From: Citreimonas salinaria
GTDB taxonomy: Bacteria; Pseudomonadota; Alphaproteobacteria; Rhodobacterales; Rhodobacteraceae
NCBI RefSeq assembly: GCF_900107235.1
Contig: NZ_FNPF01000002.1
Location: 310,001-374,000 of the forward strand
Direction of reading: 5' to 3'
DNA: 64,000 nucleotides
Numbering within the stretch: position 1 is the stretch's first letter; each line of letters starts with the position of its first letter. The notes beneath the pieces are model-generated. The model saw nothing but the letters and a program-made list of their open reading frames with translations, ran no database searches and was not told where the DNA came from. Of this stretch, positions 8,088 through 14,841 are shown piece after piece. The translations under genes and the position numbers were made by a program.

Positions 8088-9173
8088 ATGGACCGTCGTT
8101 CTTTTCTCAGGACATCGACTGTCGGCGCGGGCGCCGCGGCCGCAACGACGCTGGCCGCGCCGGCGATCGCGCAGGGCAACCGCACGCTGACGCTGGTGAC
8201 GACCTGGGGACGCGGCCTTGCCGGTGTGCATGACAGCGCGCAGTATTTCGCCGACAACCTGACCGCCGCGACCGATGGGCAGCTGACCGTCGACCTGCGC
8301 GCCGGCGGCGAACTTGTGGGCGCCTTCGAGGTGTTCGACGCGGTCTCGGCCGGGCAGGCGGACATGTATCACGGCGTCGACTACTACTTCCTCGGCCAGC
8401 ATCCGGCGCTGAGCTTCTTCAGCCAGGTGCCCTTCGGCATGAACTTCCAGGAATATTCCAACTGGTTCTACCACGACGGTGGCCGGGAACTGGCGGATGA
8501 CCTGTACTCGATCTTCGGCCTGAAGGCCTTCCCGGCGGGCAACACCGGCCCGCAGTCGGGCGGCTGGTTCTCGAAGGAGATCAACAGCCCCGAGGACTTC
8601 CAGGGCCTGCGCTTCCGGATGCCGGGCCAGGGCGGCCAGGTTCTGGGCAAGCTGGGCGCGTCGGTGCAGAACCTGCCGGGCTCGGAAGTGTACCAGGCGC
8701 TGTCGTCGGGTGCCATCGAGGGCACCGAGTGGATCGGTCCCTGGGCCGACGAGACCGCCGGTTTCCAGGAGATCACCAACATCTACTACACCGCCGGTTT
8801 CCACGAGCCGGGGCCGAACCTGAACGTCGTGCTGAGCCAGGACGTCTGGGATAGCCTGTCGCCGCAGCACCAGAAGATCGTCGAGCAGGTGGCCCGGGCG
8901 GACAACCTCTGGACCATGTCGCTGTTCATGGCGAACAACTCGGCCGCGCTGCAGCGTCTGCAGCAGGGCGGCGTGCAGCTGCAGGAATTCCCCGACGAGG
9001 TCTGGGATGCCTTCGGCGCCGCCGCGCAGGAAGTCATCGCCGAACCGATGGGCGACGAGCTGTACCGCCGCATCCACGACAGCTACATGGAATCGCTGCG
9101 CTCGTCGGCACAGTGGATCGAGCGGTCGGAGGGCGCCTTCGCGGCCCAGCGGAACCGCGTCCTGGGTTTCTGA
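8088..9173 (+). CDS. TRAP transporter substrate-binding protein (DctP/TakP type)
   Basis: The periplasmic solute receptor of a tripartite ATP-independent transporter. It begins with a twin-arginine-type signal (RRSFLR at residues 3-8, then a hydrophobic stretch ending AAPAIAQG), so it is probably exported folded. The 361-residue body has the DctP pattern: LRAGGELVGAFEVFDAVSAGQADM, the FRMPGQGG segment with the conserved arginine that binds the substrate carboxylate, and SSGAIEGTEWIGPW. The combination resembles the TakP-type receptors for 2-oxo acids and related carboxylates, but the ligand is not certain. A good ribosome-binding site (GGGAGG) precedes the ATG. It is the first gene of the operon and is followed by a hairpin that probably lowers read-through to the membrane subunits. 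Confidence 0.92.
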   Translation: MDRRSFLRTSTVGAGAAAATTLAAPAIAQGNRTLTLVTTWGRGLAGVHDSAQYFADNLTAATDGQLTVDLRAGGELVGAFEVFDAVSAGQADMYHGVDYYFLGQHPALSFFSQVPFGMNFQEYSNWFYHDGGRELADDLYSIFGLKAFPAGNTGPQSGGWFSKEINSPEDFQGLRFRMPGQGGQVLGKLGASVQNLPGSEVYQALSSGAIEGTEWIGPWADETAGFQEITNIYYTAGFHEPGPNLNVVLSQDVWDSLSPQHQKIVEQVARADNLWTMSLFMANNSAALQRLQQGGVQLQEFPDEVWDAFGAAAQEVIAEPMGDELYRRIHDSYMESLRSSAQWIERSEGAFAAQRNRVLGF

Positions 9174-9193
9174 GAATCTCGGATGCCAATCGG

Positions 9194-9220
9194 AAGGCCC
9201 CGGACACCGGGGCCTTCTTT
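9194..9220 (+). terminator. Hairpin/terminator after the TRAP binding-protein gene
   Basis: A perfect 10-bp stem (9194-9203 with 9207-9216) with a 3-nt loop is followed by CTTTG. In TRAP and ABC operons such a hairpin usually allows the receptor to be made in excess of the membrane parts. Confidence 0.7.
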
Positions 9221-9335
9221 GCCTTCGTCCGACCGGCTGCGGGCGACCGGGCATGAACCTATCGCGGACGCGTGGCGGGGGCCGTGCATCCGCACCGGCC
9301 GGAACCGGGAAATCTGAAAGGGACGAGGCGGAAGC

Positions 9336-10277
9336 ATGGAACAAGCGGAGTCTTCCGCGGGCGTGATCGACATCCTGTCGGGCGCGCTGTCCGGGATCTG
9401 GTGGGTCGTCCAGAACATCGCGATGGCGTTCTGGAACCTGGGATACGCGCTGACGCATCCGACGCTGTGGCTGGACTGGAGCAATTCCGAAGCGATCATG
9501 CGCTTTGTCTACTATGGCGCGTCGGTCGAACTGTTCTTCGTGGCGTTCACCTTCTTCCTGGTGATCTTCCTGGTCGGGCTGTGGCGCAACGCCTTCCTGT
9601 GGGGCACGGTGCGCGTGCTCGAAGGCTTCGCCAACTCGGTCGGTCGCGTGGTTGCCTGGGCGGGCCTGATCATGGTGCTGCAGCAGGTGATCATCATCTT
9701 CATCCAGCGCATCTTCGCACGGCCCGACCTGTCGATCGGCTTCGGCCTGCCGATCACCTTCGACATCAGCTGGTGGTCCGAGGAGCTGAAGCTTTACAAC
9801 GCGATGGTCGTGGCGCTGTGCCTGACCTACACCTTCGTGCAGCGCGGCCACGTGCGGGTGGACCTGCTCTACTCGCCGGCAAGCTTCGGCACCAAGCGCG
9901 TCATCGACATGTTCGGATCGCTGTTCTTCATGCTGCCGATGGCGGTGGTGATCTGGCTGTATTCGTGGTTCTTCATGTGGCGGCACCTGATCGTGCCGAA
10001 CCCGTCTGCCTCGGAAGACCTGGACCGGCTGCTGAACAAGGCCCGCGCGCTGCGCTGGAACGTCGAGACCATCGGCTTCAGCCCGAACGGCTTCACGGCC
10101 TACTTCCTGTTCAAGGTGCTGATCGTGATCATGGTGGGGATGATCTTCATCCATGCCTTCGCCTTCTTCTTCCGGTCGTTCCTGGAATGGAAGGAAGGCC
10201 CGGCATCGGAAGGCAAGTACCTGGATCTCGACACCGTCGAGCCCGGCGAAGAAGCCTTCGAAAACAAAGAATTCTGA
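9336..10277 (+). CDS. TRAP transporter small permease subunit (DctQ), extended form
   Basis: The small membrane subunit of the TRAP transporter, which couples the receptor to the large permease. It has 313 residues, well above the usual 160-200. The extra length comes from an N-terminal amphipathic/hydrophobic region (residues about 10-60) and a loop around residues 200-260 (RHLIVPNPSASEDLDRLLNKARALRWNVETIGFSPNGF) between transmembrane helices. The conserved core (YNAMVVALCLTYTFVQRGHVRVDLLY) is intact. It lies between the receptor and DctM genes, 13 bp before the latter, and is surely cotranscribed with it. The extended form probably pairs with the equally enlarged DctM. Confidence 0.85.
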   Translation: MEQAESSAGVIDILSGALSGIWWVVQNIAMAFWNLGYALTHPTLWLDWSNSEAIMRFVYYGASVELFFVAFTFFLVIFLVGLWRNAFLWGTVRVLEGFANSVGRVVAWAGLIMVLQQVIIIFIQRIFARPDLSIGFGLPITFDISWWSEELKLYNAMVVALCLTYTFVQRGHVRVDLLYSPASFGTKRVIDMFGSLFFMLPMAVVIWLYSWFFMWRHLIVPNPSASEDLDRLLNKARALRWNVETIGFSPNGFTAYFLFKVLIVIMVGMIFIHAFAFFFRSFLEWKEGPASEGKYLDLDTVEPGEEAFENKEF

Positions 10278-10290
10278 GGGATTGCTGTAA

Positions 10291-12645
10291 ATGCTATTCG
10301 GACTGGACGGCGTCGAGATCGGCCTGATCATCGTCTTTCTCACGCTCTTTTCGGCGATCCTGTCGGGCTTTCCGGTGGCCTTCGCCATCGGCGGGGCCGG
10401 CGTCATCTCTTTCGGCATCATCGCCGCGCTCGACAGCGCGGGGCTGCTGATCCACCAGGCGATCGACACGTCGTCGCAAGCCTACAACGCGCTGGTGGCG
10501 TCCGGGGTCGCGCCGGATTCGATCTCGATCTTCCGCTTCCCGGAACTGCCCCGCGTGGGCGAGCCGGTCTTCCCGATGGGGTGGGAGACCGCGCTCGACC
10601 GCAACGTCAGCTTCATCGTCAACCGCATCAACGAGCGCGTCATCGCGGGGCAAAGCATCGAGACGCTGCTGGCGGTGCTGATGTTCGTGCTGATGGGCAT
10701 CGTGCTGGAGCGGTCCAACATCGCCAACGACCTGCTGACCACGATGGCGCGGGTCTTCGGCCCGCTGCCCGGGGGCCTTGCCGTGTCGATCGTGGTGGTG
10801 GGCGCGTTCCTGGCCGCGTCGACGGGGATCGTCGGCGCGACGGTGGTCACGATGGGCCTGCTGGCGCTGCCGACGATGCTGCGCAACGGCTATTCGCCGG
10901 AGCTGGCAACGGGCGTCATCGCGGCGTCGGGCACGCTGGGCCAGATCATCCCGCCGTCGATCGTGATCGTCCTGCTGGGCACCCTGGCGGGCGAGCTTTA
11001 TTCCACCGCGCAGGATGCCCGCGCGGTCGCCGCCGGCTGCACCGACGCGCTGACCTTCCTGGGCGAGCCCGCGGTGGTGTCGGTGGGCACGCTGTTCCAG
11101 GCAGCACTGTTGCCCGGCATCCTGCTGGCGGTGCTGTACGGCGTCTACGCCTTCGGCTTTGCGCTGCTGAACCCGTCGAAGGCCCCGGCCGTCGCGCTGG
11201 GCCGCGCGCCGGGCGAGCCCGTGACCCGCGGCGAGGCCTTCACCTGGTATCTCGGTGTGCCGATCGCGCTGATCGCGGGCACGATGCTGCTGGCGCAGGT
11301 CGGCCTGGTGGGCAGCCAGTCGATCGCCACCAGCAGCTACACCGAGGGCGCCGAGGCCGCCAGCCTGCGCACGAACGTGTCGCCGCAATGCCAGGAGTCG
11401 ATGATCGAGTTGCACGGCCAGGAGGCCTGGGACCGGGCGGTCGCCGAGAACGAGGCGCTGGCCGCCTCGGGCGAAAGCACGCAATCGGTGCGCCGCACCG
11501 CCGAGGAGATCGAGACCGCGCGGCTGGAGATGATCGCGAATGCCGCGCCCATCGGCACCGGCGTGGCGATCCTGACCGTTCTGCTGGGCCTGGTGCTGGC
11601 CATGGCGCGCGGCGTGTCGCCGTCGTCGGACCCGCGGCCGCTGATGATCGGCGCGGCCGGGTTGCTGCTGGGCCTGCTGGTCGACATCGTGGCGATCGGG
11701 CCGCTGACCTCGTCTGGCGCCACGGTGCTGCTGCTGGCGATTCCATGGGCGCTGGCGGTCTATGGCTGCACGCATGCCTTCCGCCGGCTGGCCCGCAACG
11801 AGCTGCTGCGCGTGGTCTTCCCGCCGCTGGTGCTGATCGTCGCGGTGCTGGGCTCGATCCTGGGCGGCATCACCAACCCCACGCCCGCCGCGGCGCTGGG
11901 GGCGGCGGGCGCCATCATGCTGGCCGCCTACCGCAAGCTGCGCGACCAGGACCGCAGCCCGAAGATCATCATCTGGTCGACGCTGGCCGTCGTCGTGATG
12001 ATCCTGATCGGCGTGAACTTCGACCTGAGGGTCAACTCGGAAGAGACGGGCTTCGAGAGCTGGGTGGCCTTCGTCTTCGCCTATGCGGCGTACCTGTACG
12101 CGCTGTTCGGGCTGCTGTTCGCCTGCTGGGTGCTGTTCCGGTCGGGCGTGCTGACCTCGGCGGTGCGCGAGACGGCGAAGGTGACCAGCATGGTATTCAC
12201 CATCCTGATCGCGTCGCAACTGCTGAACCTCGTCGTGATCTCGTTCGGGGGCGAGCACTACATCCAGGACTTCCTGCGCAGCTTCGACAACGAGGTGAAG
12301 GTCTTCCTCATCGTCATGCTGGTGCTGTTCATCCTGGGTTTCGTCCTGGATTTCCTCGAGATCATCTACATCGTGGTGCCGATCGTCGGCCCGGTGATCT
12401 ACGGGGGCAGCTTCGATCCGAAATGGGTGACCATCATGATCGCGGTGAACCTGCAGACGTCGTTCCTGACGCCGCCCTTCGGCTTCGCGCTGTTCTACCT
12501 GCGCGGCGTCGCCCCGGCCGAGGTCACGACGGGGCACATCTATCGCGGGGTCTTTCCCTTCGTGCTGATCCAGGTGATGGGCCTGCTGCTGCTGTTCTTC
12601 TTCCCGTGGGTGGTGACGATCCTGCCCGACCTGATGGCGGGCTGA
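10291..12645 (+). CDS. TRAP transporter large permease subunit (DctM), extended form
   Basis: The large membrane subunit forms the substrate translocation path, driven by a Na+ or H+ gradient. With 784 residues it is nearly twice the usual 430. Typical DctM segments are present (SGFPVAFAIGGAGVISFG at the start, ASTGIVGATVVTMGLLALPTM, SGTLGQIIPPSIVIVLLG, and FLTPPFGFALFYLRG near the end). Two inserts are obvious: residues about 60-105 after the first helices, and a long hydrophilic stretch near residues 345-410 (SYTEGAEAASLRTNV... to IETARLEM) followed by extra transmembrane helices. No frameshift is needed to read the gene. Large-subunit variants of this kind exist in marine Rhodobacteraceae as far as I know; what the inserts do is unknown. 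Confidence 0.88.
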   Translation: MLFGLDGVEIGLIIVFLTLFSAILSGFPVAFAIGGAGVISFGIIAALDSAGLLIHQAIDTSSQAYNALVASGVAPDSISIFRFPELPRVGEPVFPMGWETALDRNVSFIVNRINERVIAGQSIETLLAVLMFVLMGIVLERSNIANDLLTTMARVFGPLPGGLAVSIVVVGAFLAASTGIVGATVVTMGLLALPTMLRNGYSPELATGVIAASGTLGQIIPPSIVIVLLGTLAGELYSTAQDARAVAAGCTDALTFLGEPAVVSVGTLFQAALLPGILLAVLYGVYAFGFALLNPSKAPAVALGRAPGEPVTRGEAFTWYLGVPIALIAGTMLLAQVGLVGSQSIATSSYTEGAEAASLRTNVSPQCQESMIELHGQEAWDRAVAENEALAASGESTQSVRRTAEEIETARLEMIANAAPIGTGVAILTVLLGLVLAMARGVSPSSDPRPLMIGAAGLLLGLLVDIVAIGPLTSSGATVLLLAIPWALAVYGCTHAFRRLARNELLRVVFPPLVLIVAVLGSILGGITNPTPAAALGAAGAIMLAAYRKLRDQDRSPKIIIWSTLAVVVMILIGVNFDLRVNSEETGFESWVAFVFAYAAYLYALFGLLFACWVLFRSGVLTSAVRETAKVTSMVFTILIASQLLNLVVISFGGEHYIQDFLRSFDNEVKVFLIVMLVLFILGFVLDFLEIIYIVVPIVGPVIYGGSFDPKWVTIMIAVNLQTSFLTPPFGFALFYLRGVAPAEVTTGHIYRGVFPFVLIQVMGLLLLFFFPWVVTILPDLMAG

Positions 12646-12664
12646 GCGCGCACCTCTCGAGACG

Positions 12665-12700
12665 GCAAAGGCCGCGTCCTGTCCGGGGCGCGGCCTTTGC
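12665..12700 (+). terminator. Stem-loop after the TRAP operon
   Basis: A perfect 12-bp stem (12665-12676 with 12689-12700) with a 12-nt loop lies 20 bp after the DctM stop codon. It lacks a strong U-run (ATTAGGG follows), so it may be a weak or bidirectional terminator facing the convergent bpt gene. Confidence 0.6.
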
Positions 12701-12725
12701 ATTAGGGTAAAGGGTCGCTGCGCGG

Positions 12726-13538
12726 TCAGCCCCGCGTGTCGGGCAGGCTGATGTTGGCCACCTGCTCTGCGATCGGATCGTTCGACAGCGGGTGCATGTC
12801 GGCCTCGAAGCCCGCGGGCTCCTTCAGGCGCTGCCACTGGCCGCGCAGGTAGATCTCGAGCGAGTTGAACTGCGCCTTGTAGCCCATCTTGGGACTGCCG
12901 GGCACCCAGTAGCCCAGGTAGACGTAAGGAAGCCCCGCCTCGCGCGCGATGTCGATGTGGTCGAGGATCATCCAGGTGCCCAGGCTCGCCTTGTGCAGGT
13001 CGGGCTCGTAGAAGCTGTAGACCATCGACAGCCCGTCATCGAGCATGTCGGTCAGGCACACGGCGGTCAGCGCGCCGGTGTCGCGGTCGATGTATTCGAT
13101 CACGCGGCTGCGGATCGGCGTCTCCTCGATCATCGCCGCGAACTCGAACACGTCCATGTCGGCCATGCCGCCATCGGCGTGCCGGTCGTCGAGATAGCGG
13201 CGAAAAAGGTCGTATTGTTCCTCGGTGGCCCAGGGGCTGGCGACGCGGCGTTCGAGACGGGCGTTGCGCTTCAGCGTGCGGCGCTGGCTGCGGCGGGGCT
13301 GGAAGCTGCGCACGTCGATCCGCGCCGACAGGCAGGCGGCGCATTCCGAGCAGGATGGCCGGTAAAGCACGTTCTGCGACCGGCGGAAGCCCTGCTTGGA
13401 CAGCGAGTCGTTGAGCTTCGGCGCGTTGTCGCCCTGCAGCGCGGTGAACAGCTTGCGCTCCATCCGGCCCGGCAGGTACGGGCACGGCTGCGGCGCGGTC
13501 ACGTAGAACTGCGGGGCAAGCGGAAGCGAGTGGCGCAT
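12726..13538 (-). CDS. bpt: Aspartate/glutamate leucyltransferase (arginyltransferase family)
   Basis: A 270-residue aminoacyl-tRNA-protein transferase of the N-end rule pathway. Bacterial members attach leucine from Leu-tRNA to proteins with N-terminal Asp or Glu, marking them for ClpAP-type degradation. The N-terminal ATE domain has the cysteine pattern PCPYLPG...SCSECAAC at residues about 18-70, and the C-terminal half has the acyltransferase fold with [31 protein letters not shown] and MGYKAQF. Length is normal for the bacterial form. It is monocistronic as far as I can see, with a terminator of the next minus-strand gene just upstream. Confidence 0.93.
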   Translation of the reverse strand: MRHSLPLAPQFYVTAPQPCPYLPGRMERKLFTALQGDNAPKLNDSLSKQGFRRSQNVLYRPSCSECAACLSARIDVRSFQPRRSQRRTLKRNARLERRVASPWATEEQYDLFRRYLDDRHADGGMADMDVFEFAAMIEETPIRSRVIEYIDRDTGALTAVCLTDMLDDGLSMVYSFYEPDLHKASLGTWMILDHIDIAREAGLPYVYLGYWVPGSPKMGYKAQFNSLEIYLRGQWQRLKEPAGFEADMHPLSNDPIAEQVANISLPDTRG

Positions 13539-13603
13539 GGGCGAATATCCCGGATTTTCGACAAAACGGTAACAACCAAACGGCGTTCCGCCAACCCTAA
13601 TAG

Positions 13604-13629
13604 AAAGGCGCCGACGTGATGTCGGCGCC
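13604..13629 (-). terminator. Intrinsic terminator of the RDD-protein gene
   Basis: On the minus strand a perfect 9-bp stem (GGCGCCGAC at 13621-13629 in reverse, with 13607-13615) and 5-nt loop are followed by TTTCT. It lies 40 bp after the stop codon of the RDD gene. Confidence 0.75.
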
Positions 13630-13668
13630 TATCCTTTTACGGGGTTAACGCCGCCGCGCGGCGGCGCG

Positions 13669-14118
13669 TCAGATCGCGCGACGGTTCAGCGCGGCGGTGC
13701 CCATGACATGGTCGCTCAGGCCCTGGCCGCGCTCGGTCGCCAGCATCAGGATGACCGAGATCAGCTGGAGCGGGGCGAAGGCCCAGGAGACGGTGTAGCC
13801 CAGCGTGTGCAGGAAGGCCTGGCCCAGGTCCAGGCGCCGGCCGGCGGTGTCGCGCAGCTCGATCGCCATCAGGCGCATGCCCCAGGTGGCCGAGCCTCCG
13901 GCGATGGTCAGGACGCGGTAGACGAAGCTGATCGCGGCGTAGAGGAACGGCAGGAAGAACAGACCGACGAAGGCGGTCAGAACCACCGCGGGGACCACCA
14001 TCAGGGCGATCACCGTGACGTCGATCGCCCAGGCGATGCCGCGCTTGACGGCGACGCCGTCGTAGAATTCGGGCTGTGCCACGGGGTCGGGGAGGGCGGA
14101 ACTGGTGTCTATGAACAT
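13669..14118 (-). CDS. RDD family membrane protein
   Basis: A 149-residue inner-membrane protein with three hydrophobic segments (about 25-60 with VIALMVVPAVVLTAFVGLFFLPFLY, 65-80, and 105-130). The RDD hallmarks are present: an Arg-Gly-IAWAIDV segment near the N-terminus where the family has R-x-x-AxxxD, and a GGSATWGMRLMAIEL segment followed by an Asp. The start at ATG 14118 (MFIDTSSALPDPV) follows GGGGCACATCC, a modest ribosome-binding site. RDD proteins are poorly understood; a few have been linked to Na+/H+ exchange. It lies 89 bp downstream of the DUF2852 gene on the same strand, so the two may be cotranscribed, with a GC palindrome between them. Confidence 0.88.
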   Translation of the reverse strand: MFIDTSSALPDPVAQPEFYDGVAVKRGIAWAIDVTVIALMVVPAVVLTAFVGLFFLPFLYAAISFVYRVLTIAGGSATWGMRLMAIELRDTAGRRLDLGQAFLHTLGYTVSWAFAPLQLISVILMLATERGQGLSDHVMGTAALNRRAI

Positions 14119-14167
14119 GGATGTGCCCCTGTCTCGGCGGTATCTCGGTGCTGTCGGAAAAGGTCCG

Positions 14168-14187
14168 GGCCGGCCCGCGCGGGCCGG
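14168..14187. other. Perfect 20-bp GC palindrome between the DUF2852 and RDD genes
   Basis: GCCGGCCCGCGCGGGCCGGC is fully self-complementary and can form an 8-bp stem with a GCGC loop. No U-run follows. It belongs with the other GC stem-loops at 4497, 48060 and 63185. Confidence 0.6.
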
Positions 14188-14207
14188 CTCGTGTGGTGCG
14201 GGACGGC

Positions 14208-14645
14208 TCAGTCGGCCGCCTTGTCCGAGGTCTGCTCGGTCGCGTCGCTCCGGCGGGCGCGATCTTCCATGAACTGGTCGAATTCGGCCTTGTCCTTGGC
14301 GTCGCGCAGACGCTCGAGGAAGGATTCGAAGGCGGCCTGCTCGTCCTGCAGGCGGCGCAGAGTCTCTTCCTTGTAGGCGTCGAAGGCGCTGTTGCCCGAG
14401 GGTTTCATCGCCGCCATCGCGTGGCGGTGCGTGCCGGTGCGGCGGCGGCCGCAGGAACCGTTGAACATGCGCTTGCTCCAGATCATGTAGGCGAGGACGG
14501 CCAGTCCGACCGGCCAGAAGAAGACGAATCCGAGGACCATCAGGGCGATCCAGGCGCCCTTGCCCTTGCTGTCTAGCCAGGCCTCGGCCCTGGTGAACCA
14601 CCCCGCCTTGGCGGACGGGCGGGCGTCGTATGTGGCGGTGGTCAT
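14208..14645 (-). CDS. DUF2852 domain-containing membrane protein
   Basis: A 145-residue protein with an N-terminal transmembrane segment (residues about 30-57, WIALMVLGFVFFWPVGLAVLAYMIWSKRM) and a C-terminal charged helix (AYKEETLRRLQDEQAAFESFLERLRDAKDKAEFDQFMEDR) that should form a coiled coil. This arrangement is the DUF2852 family, common in alphaproteobacteria and of unknown function. The gene diverges from glnE; two matched inverted repeats lie in the 196-bp gap, 33-110 bp upstream of this start codon, and suggest tight regulation. Confidence 0.88.
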   Translation of the reverse strand: MTTATYDARPSAKAGWFTRAEAWLDSKGKGAWIALMVLGFVFFWPVGLAVLAYMIWSKRMFNGSCGRRRTGTHRHAMAAMKPSGNSAFDAYKEETLRRLQDEQAAFESFLERLRDAKDKAEFDQFMEDRARRSDATEQTSDKAAD

Positions 14646-14677
14646 TGTCGCTCTCCGTTGCTGTGTGCGTCCGGGCT

Positions 14678-14696
14678 ATGTGAATGCCCTTCACAT
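14678..14696. promoter_or_regulatory. Candidate operator 1 upstream of the DUF2852 gene
   Basis: A perfect inverted repeat ATGTGAA-N5-TTCACAT. It has the same arms and spacing as the repeat at 14737-14755, with centres 59 bp apart. The regulator is not identified; the arms resemble a CRP half-site but the spacing is one base longer than the usual TGTGA-N6-TCACA. Confidence 0.55.
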
Positions 14697-14736
14697 CACA
14701 CTAGATTGCCCTTCGCCGCGATTCTTTCAAGGCGCG

Positions 14737-14755
14737 ATGTGAAGGTTTTTTACAT
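14737..14755. promoter_or_regulatory. Candidate operator 2 upstream of the DUF2852 gene
   Basis: A near-perfect inverted repeat ATGTGAA-N5-TTTACAT, one mismatch from symmetry. It repeats the pattern at 14678-14696 in the same intergenic region, about 90 bp upstream of the glnE start. Confidence 0.55.
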
Positions 14756-14841
14756 TTTGCGCGCGCGGCATTTCCCATCCCGGCCGGGCGCCATGCAGCG
14801 TGCCTGTTGCAACCGCCCGCGGCCCGTGTCCATCTGAGGCC

